Source: CAVPFA01 sp963703655 (lineage in GTDB: Bacteria; Actinomycetota; Acidimicrobiia; Acidimicrobiales; Bog-793). From it: DNA of 64,000 bases. The stretch covers positions 248,001 through 312,000 of the forward strand of contig CAVPFA010000004.1 in NCBI GenBank assembly GCA_963703655.1, in the 5' to 3' direction. A program made the translations under genes and the position numbers. This document shows positions 9,359 through 17,079 of this stretch, one piece after another. Below the pieces are notes generated by a model. That model did no database searches, was not told the origin of the DNA, and worked only from the letters and a program-made list of their open reading frames with translations. The stretch's first letter is position 1. Each line of letters starts with the position of its first letter.

Positions 9359-11488
9359 ATGCCCGATCTCGATGATCCCGTCGTCGAAAGCCTCCGAGTT
9401 GCGGCCAGGATTGTAGAGCGTGAACCACTTGAGTTCAGCCTGGAAGATGTCTTGGCTGCGGGGAGTGCCCGGCGGCCTCAACGGGGACCCTGGGTCCATC
9501 GCGTCATAGTCGTCGCGGTCGCCGCTGCGATCTTGGCGGTGTTCTTCGTCCCATTGCCCCACTTGAACCTGTTCAAGCGTCTCGTGAGCCCCACCAAGAT
9601 CTCGCCCGCAACGAGAACGCCGATCGACATCAAGGTCCTCGGATGGGGCTTCTCCGGTCCCGATGCCATCGCGTCCGACGGCACCCACCTCTGGGTGGCG
9701 AACAGCGGAGGCTCGGTCACAGAGCTCCTGGCGTCCAACGGTGCCCTCGTCCGGGCCATCAACAACCCGAGCTATGGCTTCAAAAACCCCTCAGCCATCA
9801 TCTTTGTCGGCACCCATCTCTGGGTGGCGAACAACGACGGCAACTCGGTCACCGAGCTCAGCGCATCGACGGGAGCTCTGGTCAGGGTGCTCTCGGCTCG
9901 AGACTACCGCTTCAACTACCCCCGAGCCATCGCCGCGGAGGGGACACACGTCTGGGTGGCGAACTACAACGGCAACTCGGTCACCGAGCTCAGCGCATCC
10001 ACCGGGGCACTCGTGAAGGTGTTCTCGGGTTCGAGGTTTGCGTTCCGTATGCCCGGGGCCATCGCCTCGGACGGGACAGAAGTCTGGGTGGCGAACTACT
10101 CTGGCAACTCGGTCACCGAGCTCAACGCGGCGACGGGAGCGATGGTCAAGGTGCTCTCAGGTTCGAGCTACGGATTCAGCGGTCCCGATGCCATCGCGTC
10201 CGACGGCACCCACCTCTGGGTGGCGAACAGCGGAGGCTCCACCTCGGTCACCGAGCTCGACGCAGCGACGGGAGCGTTGGTCAAGGTGCTATCGGGTGCG
10301 AGCTACGGGTTCGACTACCCCGATGCCATCGCCCCGGACGGCACGCACGTCTGGGTGGGGAACTATGCCGGCAACTCGGTCACCGAGCTCAGCGCATCGA
10401 CGGGAGCTCTGGTCAAGGTGCTCGCGGCTCGGGACTACCGCTTCAAATACCCCCGAGCCATCGCCGCGGAGGGCACGCACGTCTGGGTGGCGAACGGCGG
10501 CAATTCGGTCACCGAGCTCAACACAGAGACGGGAGCGCTGGTCAAGGTTCTCTCGGGTTCGAGTTACGGCTTCGACAGCCCCTATGCCATCGCAGCGGAC
10601 GGCACCCATGTCTGGGTGGCGAACGGCGGAGGAGGCGGCAACTCGGTCGCCGCCAACTCGGTCACCGAGCTCGACGCAGCGACGGGAGCGTTGGTCAAGG
10701 TGCTCTCGGGTTCGAGCTACAGGTTCGACTACCCCGATGCCATCGCCTCGGACGGCACGCACGTATGGGTGGCGAACTACGCCGGCAACTCGGTCACCGA
10801 GCTCAGCGCATCGACGGGAGCGCTGGTTAGGGTGCTCTCGGCTCGGGACTACCGCTTCAACTACCCCCGAGCTATCGCCGCTGACGGCACTCACGTATGG
10901 GTGGCGAACGCGGATGGCAGCTCGGTCTCCGAGGTCAGCGCATCCACCGGGGCACTTGTGAAGGTGCTCTCGGGTTCGAGCTACCGATTCAACGCTCCCG
11001 ATGCCATCGTGTCCAAGGGCACGCACGTCTGGGTGGCGAACGGCGGCAACTCGGTCACCGAGCTCAACACAGCGACGGGAGCGTTGGTCAAGGTTCTCTC
11101 GGGTTCGAGTTACGGCTTCGACAACCCCTATGCCCTCGCGGCGGACGGCACCCATGTCTGGGTGGCGAACGACGGAGGCGGCAACTCGGTCACCGGCAAC
11201 TCGGTCACCGAGCTCGACGCAGCGACGGGAGCCTTGGTCAAGGTGCTCTCGGCTCGGGACTACGGGTTCGACTACCCCGATGCCATTGCCGCGGACGGCA
11301 CGCACGTCTGGGTGGCAAACTACAACGGCAACTCGGTCACCGAGCTCAGCGCATCGACCGGGGCACTTGTGAAGGTGCTCTCGGGTTCGAGCTACGGATT
11401 CAACGGTACCGATGCCATCGCGTCCAACGGCACGCACGTTTGGGTGGCGAACGCGTCCGGCCAGTCGGTTACCGAGCTGACCTTTTAG
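9359..11488 (+). CDS. Membrane-anchored 14-repeat beta-propeller protein, candidate sigma regulator
   Basis: The 709-aa product has a short cytoplasmic N-terminus (about 44 aa), one membrane segment (VIVVAVAAAILAVFFVPL, about residues 45-65) and an exported part made of 14 units of about 43-48 aa. Each unit carries DAIASDGTHVWVANYNGNSV followed by TELSASTGALVKVLSGS-type residues. Fourteen units would make two seven-bladed propellers of the YVTN/NHL/streptogramin-lyase type. Repeats are nearly identical at DNA level (ggcacgcacgtctgggtggc recurs), showing recent expansion. ATG 9359 is chosen because it follows the sigma stop immediately and has GGGAGG before it; the frame is open further upstream only by overlap with the sigma gene. 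No zinc-binding anti-sigma motif (HxxxCxxC) is present. A sensing or surface-binding role is inference. Confidence 0.8.
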   Translation: MPDLDDPVVESLRVAARIVEREPLEFSLEDVLAAGSARRPQRGPWVHRVIVVAVAAAILAVFFVPLPHLNLFKRLVSPTKISPATRTPIDIKVLGWGFSGPDAIASDGTHLWVANSGGSVTELLASNGALVRAINNPSYGFKNPSAIIFVGTHLWVANNDGNSVTELSASTGALVRVLSARDYRFNYPRAIAAEGTHVWVANYNGNSVTELSASTGALVKVFSGSRFAFRMPGAIASDGTEVWVANYSGNSVTELNAATGAMVKVLSGSSYGFSGPDAIASDGTHLWVANSGGSTSVTELDAATGALVKVLSGASYGFDYPDAIAPDGTHVWVGNYAGNSVTELSASTGALVKVLAARDYRFKYPRAIAAEGTHVWVANGGNSVTELNTETGALVKVLSGSSYGFDSPYAIAADGTHVWVANGGGGGNSVAANSVTELDAATGALVKVLSGSSYRFDYPDAIASDGTHVWVANYAGNSVTELSASTGALVRVLSARDYRFNYPRAIAADGTHVWVANADGSSVSEVSASTGALVKVLSGSSYRFNAPDAIVSKGTHVWVANGGNSVTELNTATGALVKVLSGSSYGFDNPYALAADGTHVWVANDGGGNSVTGNSVTELDAATGALVKVLSARDYGFDYPDAIAADGTHVWVANYNGNSVTELSASTGALVKVLSGSSYGFNGTDAIASNGTHVWVANASGQSVTELTF
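9640..11480 (+). repeat. Array of 14 near-identical propeller repeats
   Basis: Units of about 130-145 bp repeat in frame. A larger unit of about four blades is itself duplicated: the GGNSVTELNTxTG, gly-rich NSV insert and DAATG blades occur around 10490-10690 and again around 11035-11230. This suggests unequal crossing-over. Confidence 0.85.
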
Positions 11489-11501
11489 GAACCAGTTCAC
11501 C

Positions 11502-12295
11502 GTGGCTGGAACCACAGTCCATGCAACGACCAAGGGAAACAGATATGCACATTTCATGCAAGACTCGGTACGGCGCATTGCTAACAGGACACGTACCCGC
11601 AAAATGCGTAGGGCGCGGATGGTCGGTCTAGTCGGTTGCGCAGCCCTCGCGGCGGAGGCGCTAGTCAACAGCGGCCTGAGCGCTACACCGACTGCAGCCG
11701 CGCCCACCTCGATGAAGCGAAGCGGCGGGCCCCCCTGCAGTGACAATCTTTGTCGCCGAATCCGAAGCAGGTAACGGGGGAGGGGACGGCGAAGGGCTCT
11801 GTCAACGCCTACCGCCCTGGCGCGACCGGCAATTCACGCCCGGAACTCGTGATCACTGCTGGGTCGATAGCCCCACAGCATCGCCTTTGACCCCTCTGGC
11901 GACCTGTGGGTGGCCAACAATTCTAGGGACACGGTGACTGAGTACAGCAGGGCCGAGCTCGCCAATGCTCCCGTCCGCACTCACCATCTCGCTCGCCGGC
12001 CCGGGTGGTAACGACGCCTCATCCCCCTCGGGCGGCCTGTGGGTAGGCAGGAGCAACAACACGGCGGTCGGGTTCACCAGGGTCCAGCTGGCCACCAGGG
12101 CCCAGCTGGCCAAGTCGGGAGCTCCGAAGCCCTTGGTTGGTAGATCGACACCAAGGATTGCAGTATCGCATTTGACTCCTCCGGCGACCTTTGGGAAGGC
12201 AATCAGCGCCTCCGTGTTCGAGTCTGTTGAGTGCTCATCTATTGTCGCCTTCTGCGATCAAGGAAACTCGCGGTTGATCCGGCCATGGCGTTCCT
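11502..12295 (+). pseudogene. Decayed secreted NHL/propeller-like protein gene
   Basis: A GTG at 11502 opens a frame whose residues 35-70 look like an export signal (RARMVGLVGCAALAAEALVN, with ALSA-type residues after). The frame then shifts to TIFVAESEAGNG (about 11742). Coding resemblance then hops between frames: GIAFDPSGDLWVANNSRDTV (about 11880-11935), LANA near 11960, TISLAGPGGNDASSP (about 11980-12030), LWVGRSNNTAVGFTRVQLA (about 12040-12095), AQLAKSGAPKPLV (about 12100-12140) and SIAFDSSGDLWEGNQR (about 12165-12205). The FDPSGDLWVAN repeats are typical of secreted NHL-like proteins. Many indels make it a pseudogene. It lies just after the intact propeller gene but is a different repeat type. 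Confidence 0.6.
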
Positions 12296-12378
12296 CCTGA
12301 CGACCATCCACCAGCCGGCGTAGCGGCCCCTCCAGCATCTCGGGCGACCAGGCACCGAGCACCGGAGGAGCCACCGGC

Positions 12379-12618
12379 ATGACGACTCAGGAGGAGTACA
12401 CGGACCTGTTGGCCTTGAGCCGTCAGGGCAAGACCATCGTCGAGATCGCCGACGAGCTCGACTACCACCCGGCGACGATCGCCAAGTGGCTGAAGGACGG
12501 CGGCCCCCCACCCAAGCGCACGATCGAGCCGGCAGCCGTTCATCCGCGTCGGGGCGGTGTGAGATCCTGGGGACATCGCCCCAACCAGGCTCGGACGGCC
12601 CGCCACTGGGCCACGTAG
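12379..12618 (+). pseudogene. IS21-family transposase (IstA) N-terminal fragment
   Basis: The 79-aa frame begins MTTQEEYTDLLALSRQGKTI and continues VEIADELDYHPATIAKWLKD, the N-terminal helix-turn-helix of IS21-type IstA proteins. After about residue 55 the similarity stops and no DDE catalytic domain or IstB helper ATPase follows. It is preceded by GGAGGAGCC. A transposition relic. Confidence 0.6.
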
Positions 12619-13363
12619 GCGCCGGTCCGGCCGCCGTCGAGCTCCTACCCCGAGACGGGCACGTACTAGCCCGAGAGGTAGTGCCCGGCGATGCCACGGC
12701 ACCCGCACACGGGACGAGGCGGAGCCTGCGGCGTGACACCCACGCGAAGCGGGCCGTAGAGCGTGCCCTCGTGTGAGCGCAACCACCGTTTCATGGTTCC
12801 GATGGTGAGGGGCACCGAATACCTGACCGCCTGGTGCCTGCGGGCAGGTTGCTGGCTGTGCTGACAGCAGAGGTGACGACGGGTCCCCACGCTTACGGAG
12901 CGCCAGAAGATCCCCGAGGCCACGAGCACCGTGGCTCCGGAGGGCTCCGCCACCTCGTCATCGCCAGCCTGCACGCAGCTACGAGCAGAGTCTCCAGCGC
13001 GGACCGGAGCAGGTCCACCAGCAGAGCCACGCCGTGACGCCGATGCGACGTAGACCACACTCCTACCCGCTTTGCATCGTGTACGGGACGAGCAGGCGTA
13101 GCTAGCCCCGCTATGTCCACAGTTCCCGCAGGTGAGGGTGGCTGGCACGGTCCGGGATAGAGCCTAGAGCGACCCGGCGCGGAGAACGTCAGGCCTTGAC
13201 TAACGGCCCCTCCGGGAGTACAACACGCGCGGCGGCTTCTTCGCCGAAGGGGAGGTTGTTGGAATGTACCCCTGAAGCCCGTTTCTGACTTGTTATCGCG
13301 GCAAAGGGTCGACACACACGGTGGTTGCGGCCCGAGAACGAATCCCAGCCGAGGGTGACCGCG
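12619..13363. other. Region without a supported gene
   Basis: About 745 bases lie between the IS21 fragment and the Mau-like module. A minus-strand open frame (13148-12666, 160 aa) starts with a CGNCGHSG zinc-ribbon-like motif, but the rest is low in protein character. The promoter of the Mau-like module should lie near its right end, but no clear -35/-10 pair was found. Confidence 0.4.
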
Positions 13364-13924
13364 ATGGGCGACGTGGTATGGGTGCTGCGCATTTGTCTCG
13401 CCATGGGTATAGGGCTGTCAGCGTGGTGGAAGCTTTCGCATCCGTTCAACTTTGCCGCCGCCTTTCGTGGCCTTGCTCCCCGGAAGATAGCGAAGGCCGA
13501 TAGCTGGGCGCTCTGGCCGGTTGCGTTGATGGAAAGCTCCACCGCCTGTCTCGTCGTAGTTGGCCAGTACGTCGCACCGTTCTGGTGGGTCGGACCTGCT
13601 GCGGCGCTCTGCCTGATCAGCACCTTCACAATCGCCCTCGGCTTGGCGCGCGCTCCTTTTGAGTGCGGATGCTGGGGAGGACCACGAGTCACCGACGGCG
13701 CAGGCAAGATCCACCTAACTCTGCGCAACCTCGTGTTCCTGGCTCTTGCGGCGACGATCACCCTGATCGGCCCGACTCACGTGCCCCTGTTGGTGGCAGC
13801 GGGTGCTCTTCCGATGGGCGTTGTGGCCGCCGTGTTCATCATCGAGTTTCCTTCCCTCGCGAGCGTCGCCGCGAATCCTGCGCCTCGAGGTCTCTTGTCC
13901 TCAAGATCGAAGGTCACGTCATGA
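13364..13924 (+). CDS. MauE/DoxX-like membrane protein
   Basis: The 186-aa product is a four-helix-type integral membrane protein. It has WWKLSHP after the first helix, a long central helix pair, and the motif FECGCWGG (about residue 104-111), the Cys-containing signature seen in MauE-family proteins. MauE works with MauD in oxidative maturation of the cysteine-rich methylamine dehydrogenase light chain. Start ATG 13364 follows GAGGGTG; earlier in-frame starts (TTG 13325, GTG 13355) are possible. Its stop overlaps the next ATG (ATGA), so the two are coupled. Role as an electron conduit for disulfide formation is inference. Confidence 0.7.
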   Translation: MGDVVWVLRICLAMGIGLSAWWKLSHPFNFAAAFRGLAPRKIAKADSWALWPVALMESSTACLVVVGQYVAPFWWVGPAAALCLISTFTIALGLARAPFECGCWGGPRVTDGAGKIHLTLRNLVFLALAATITLIGPTHVPLLVAAGALPMGVVAAVFIIEFPSLASVAANPAPRGLLSSRSKVTS

Positions 13925-14517
13925 CCGCGGGCTATCTCGCGTCCTACATCTTCCTCTGGGTGCTCGTCGTGATCCTAGCTCTGCTCGTCCTACTGCTCTA
14001 CCGGCAGTACGGTCTGACCTACCTCGGCTCTCATGCCTATGCAGACATGCTCGGACTGGATCTCGGCGCGCACGCCGGCGACTTCGCGGTCGTAGGGCTC
14101 GACGGGGTCTCCAGGCACTACTCGTTCACCGGAGGAAGCACCCGCTCCTTACGAGCTGTCGTATTTGCGAGCTCCAGCTGTACCGTCTGCGGCCGTTTGG
14201 CAGAGAGCGCCGTGCTTACGCCGCTTGAGTGGCCCGACGCCGAGTTTTACTGGATCGAGGAGGCCCGCGTCGGTCGGCCCCGGCGAGCGATCGACGACTG
14301 CGAAGGGTGGGTGGTCGGCGTCACGGATGGAGGAGCCGAAAGCCCACATCGCAAATGGCGCGTGGCGAACACTCCATTCATGTTCGTGCTTGATGGGGAG
14401 GGTGTGGTTCGCGCGAAGGGGATAGTCAACTCTGGCGACGATATATCGCGCCTGGTCGCAAACGTCGGAGGTTCGAGGGCACCGACAGCCGCCAGGAGGT
14501 CCGACCATGATAGTTGA
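13921..14517 (+). CDS. MauD/TlpA-like membrane-anchored thioredoxin-fold protein
   Basis: 198 aa. A single N-terminal membrane helix (YIFLWVLVVILALLVLLLY, residues 9-27) is followed by an exported thioredoxin-like domain with the redox motif SSSCTVCGRL (Cys at about residues 83 and 86) and NTPFMFVLDGEGVVRAKGIV, which fits the cis-Pro strand (TPF). This matches MauD: a CxxC thioredoxin acting with MauE. It overlaps the MauE-like gene by 4 nt and the Cys-rich gene by 11 nt. The likely substrate is the 25-Cys protein encoded next. Confidence 0.75.
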   Translation: MTAGYLASYIFLWVLVVILALLVLLLYRQYGLTYLGSHAYADMLGLDLGAHAGDFAVVGLDGVSRHYSFTGGSTRSLRAVVFASSSCTVCGRLAESAVLTPLEWPDAEFYWIEEARVGRPRRAIDDCEGWVVGVTDGGAESPHRKWRVANTPFMFVLDGEGVVRAKGIVNSGDDISRLVANVGGSRAPTAARRSDHDS

Positions 14518-15151
14518 ACCTTTACGAACAGCAGCCAGGCACTTGGCCGAGAAAACGAGCAGACGACAGTTCCTCAGGACCGCAAGTAACACGGCCTTTC
14601 TGGCTGTTGCGATACGCGCTACGGGCAGGGTGGCAAAGTCGATGACCAACCTCACAAAGTGTTGTGAAAGCATTGTCGGTGCCGGTTGCCCTTGTGGTTG
14701 CGGTCCTAGCCCAGCTTGCAACGCCTCAGGTAGGTCAAGCAGCTGTAAGTGCGGGACCGGCGGGAATTGCACCAACAACGGTGTCGACTGCCACGGTAGC
14801 TGCGGCCAATTCGGTGTTGATTGGCCGAACTCTGGGGCGTGTTGGACTTGTATCTATGTGTGTTGTTTGCCCGGCGGTAACGGACAGTTCACTAACACGT
14901 GCTGCGATTGCGCTACTTCTGGTTGCGGCGATGCCGGCTACGGCATATGCGGTGGATACGGCATCTGCATAAGTTACAAGAGTACCCTCGTCTTTATTGG
15001 ACCATGCGGGGCCACTCCTGAGGTTGTCCCCGCGGGAACAACCGCCTACATAGATACTGGCGATCCCGCCACTTCGTGGGTAAACCCGGATGTACCGTCT
15101 TGGACATACGAGATACCAGCTAGCTGCAACTGTCCGACGGGGAACTGTTGA
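14507..15151 (+). CDS. Tat-exported cysteine-rich protein (25 Cys), MauA-like context
   Basis: The 214-aa protein has a twin-arginine signal (TSRRQFLRTA at residues 17-26, then a hydrophobic stretch to about 38). The mature part holds all 25 cysteines, in runs such as KCC, CPCGCG, CWTC and NTCCDC, and is rich in Gly, Ser and Asn. Gene order (MauE-like, MauD-like, Cys-rich Tat protein) copies that around the methylamine dehydrogenase light chain MauA, which also has many disulfides and Tat-type export. I could not align the tryptophylquinone Trp pair with confidence, and no heavy-chain gene is present, so a catalytic quinone is unproven. AGGAGG lies 6 nt before the ATG. An odd Cys number leaves at least one cysteine unpaired. 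Confidence 0.65.
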   Translation: MIVEPLRTAARHLAEKTSRRQFLRTASNTAFLAVAIRATGRVAKSMTNLTKCCESIVGAGCPCGCGPSPACNASGRSSSCKCGTGGNCTNNGVDCHGSCGQFGVDWPNSGACWTCIYVCCLPGGNGQFTNTCCDCATSGCGDAGYGICGGYGICISYKSTLVFIGPCGATPEVVPAGTTAYIDTGDPATSWVNPDVPSWTYEIPASCNCPTGNC

Positions 15152-15159
15152 GAGGAGCC

Positions 15160-15852
15160 ATGTTGGATATTTGGGCTGGTGCCACGGTCCTGGGTCTGCT
15201 AGTCGGTCTGCTTGACACCCGTTCGGGGTGAGGCGCCAACGCGTTCTTTACCGCGACCAGGGGCCGTGCGCTCCACAGGATTGCTTTTACAGGGTTGTTT
15301 GCGACGGGGGCGTGTCTTGGAGCGTGCGCCCTCATGTCTGTGGCGGCTGCCTGCGGTGTCCTTGTTCCCCGCGTGGTCACTGCCGCGGTCCTCACGGCGG
15401 TGGCGATCGTTGGGGTCGCCTGGCACTGGTCGGGGCGGCGAAACTTTCGATTGGACCGTATGGGCCGCCAGGCCAATCCTTCAAAGGCGCGCAACGGGCT
15501 GTGGGGTGGCTTTTCGTTCGGGACAGTCCTCGGATTGGGCGTGCTCACAAGGATGGCAAGCCCGCTCGTCATGGCCCTCATACTCACGGCTGCCGCGCTG
15601 CCGCTGGGGCTCGCGGAGGCAATCGGACTCGGGTTCGGCCTCGGCAGATCTGTAGTGGCCGCGGCCGGAGCCGCGATCGGAGGCCGGCTGACGCCGGAGA
15701 GCGTCGTGACGGCAATCGTCGTCCCCCAGCGTTCGGATCGTGTCATCGCCAGCACGGCGGGCGTCATATGTATAGGAGGACTCTGGTGGCTACTGCTCTC
15801 TCATGACTTGGGTTGCGGAGCTCTCTGGTGGCACGCCTCGTGCGCTGTGTGA
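15160..15852 (+). CDS. Polytopic membrane protein with in-frame TGA at codon 24 (candidate selenoprotein)
   Basis: ATG 15160 follows GAGGAG and lies 8 nt after the previous stop. The frame reads MLDIWAGATVLGLLVGLLDT, RSG, TGA (15229-15231), then GANAFFTATRGRALHRIAFT and onward without another stop to TGA 15850-15852, 230 codons in all. The part after the TGA is clearly coding: several membrane segments (for example AVLTAVAIVGVAWHW, VMALILTAAALPLGLAEAI, STAGVICIGGLWWLLL), and the next gene overlaps its stop. The same genome encodes SelA, SelB, SelD and tRNA-Sec. A hairpin can be drawn just after the TGA (GGCGCC/GGGGCC outer stem, CGCG/CGCG inner stem, 8-nt loop); it does not clearly satisfy the published bacterial SECIS rules. 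Alternatives are a sequence error, a nonsense mutation, or re-initiation near TTG 15295. Function unknown; no known family was recognised. Confidence 0.5.
15229..15231 (+). promoter_or_regulatory. Candidate UGA-Sec recoding site
   Basis: In-frame TGA inside the membrane-protein gene, flanked by SG and GANAFF. Candidate SECIS hairpins lie within the next 40 nt: 15232-15265, or one around 15252-15270 with an AGG-containing apical loop. Confidence 0.35.
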
Positions 15853-16631
15853 CGAAAACCGGCAGGTGTCGGCCCTCGGTTCGAACGGTACGGAACGTCC
15901 CAACAACCAGGCATTGCTACTCGCTGCTTCTTGGGCTCTGCCTCTTGGCCGCGGCATGCACACCTGGCTCAAGCCCCGCCAGCAAGCCCTTTGCCGTCGG
16001 GCCATACGAGTTCATACAGGCACCGAACGCGATAATGCAGCAGTGCCGTGCGGCTGCAAGAGCCGTTCACTATCCTGTCCCCTGTCCGACGATGGTCCCG
16101 AAGGGCCTCGTCGGTCAACTGGACAGCAACGGTGGGTGTTCGTATTACGAGATCGGCTGCCTGATCGTGCCGGACAGCATCGTGAGGCCGGTGTTTGTGA
16201 ACAAACGACTCCCGTTCATTTACGCGAATTGTCTTGTCTTCAATTACTGCACGACGGATATAGGGCGACGATACAACGCCCGCTGGGCGGGCGGCGACGG
16301 CTATGTGGAGCCGGCGGGCGCCCAGCCTGAGCACCTGGCGCTTCGGATCTCACCGTACCCTTTGCACTCGTACGCTCAGATCTTCCACGTAATGCCTGGT
16401 CGGCCAGAGCCGGAGCCTCTTGCGAGAAGAACAATCGGATCGTGGCGGGTTGACATTTACTTCATTTCGCCCCAGATAAGTCTCTTTAGCGAGTTCGAGC
16501 ATGACTACGTAGACGTCTGGACCGTAGCCGGACACACGTATGTGGTTGGATTCCAGGACGTCTACGGCCGAAAGGTAACCGAGGCCCTCAACCAAGCTCT
16601 CGTTGAACATATGGAATTAGTGGGCCCATAA
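15849..16631 (+). CDS. Lipoprotein of unknown function
   Basis: 260 aa from GTG 15849, which overlaps the stop of the preceding gene. A signal segment HCYSLLLGLCLLAAAC gives a lipobox (LAAC; Cys about residue 37), followed by a Ser/Pro linker. The mature part has conserved-looking features shared with the decayed paralogue at 224-1126: an FI(Q) motif, QCRAAARAVHYPVPCP, and a C-terminus LNQALVEHMELVGP. No enzyme motif is visible. As last gene of the Mau-like module it may be a surface partner of the Cys-rich protein. Starts further downstream are possible. Confidence 0.65.
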   Translation: MTKTGRCRPSVRTVRNVPTTRHCYSLLLGLCLLAAACTPGSSPASKPFAVGPYEFIQAPNAIMQQCRAAARAVHYPVPCPTMVPKGLVGQLDSNGGCSYYEIGCLIVPDSIVRPVFVNKRLPFIYANCLVFNYCTTDIGRRYNARWAGGDGYVEPAGAQPEHLALRISPYPLHSYAQIFHVMPGRPEPEPLARRTIGSWRVDIYFISPQISLFSEFEHDYVDVWTVAGHTYVVGFQDVYGRKVTEALNQALVEHMELVGP

Positions 16632-17079
16632 GTGGAGAAAGTCCCGTCCGAAGTGAGTACGGGAATTACATCGAGCGGAGGAGGATTTCGCACTGGTCTG
16701 AAGGTTGGTGGCGACCTCCAGGTGAGATCATACGCTCGAGCTGTGACAGTCATCGTCCGGCCTGTTGCCGGGAGCGGGCCTGGCTGGCCAATTGTCCGGC
16801 GTCGAGGATGTCCGAGATCACGACGAGATTGTCGCAGTGTGACATGGAGACCGTGAGGCGCCGGCACCTGGTAATGCAGACCTCTGGTCGAGGTAGGGCC
16901 CTCGCGGCTGTGGCACTCGTAGACGGCGTCGGATCGGATTGCGCCACCACCACGGGTGTCACAGGGGGGCGCGGCTCCGTCTCCACGCCCCCTGAGATGC
17001 CCCGAGCGAGTTCCCAGAGCCGTGGTCGCAGGTTGCGAAAAGCCTGCTCTCCTTATCAACCTCTACCACTCGTCATGGC
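16632..17079. other. Region without a supported gene
   Basis: Several overlapping small open frames in both strands, none with recognisable motifs or a clear start signal. It may contain the decayed 5' part of the nuclease-like pseudogene that follows. Confidence 0.35.

Noticed and set aside
10289..11746. Minus-strand 485-aa open frame opposite the propeller gene
   Set aside because: It is a mirror of the repeated plus-strand gene; its repeats arise from the antisense of the propeller units.
12666..13148. Minus-strand 160-aa open frame starting with a CGNCGHSG zinc-ribbon-like motif
   Set aside because: Only the first 10 residues look like a zinc ribbon; the remainder is low in protein character, has no Shine-Dalgarno or -10, and overlaps other open frames in this G+C-rich stretch.
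16562..17059. Minus-strand open frame of 165 aa after the module lipoprotein
   Set aside because: Arg/Pro/Gly composition, no motif, and overlap with the lipoprotein 3' end mark it as a shadow frame.
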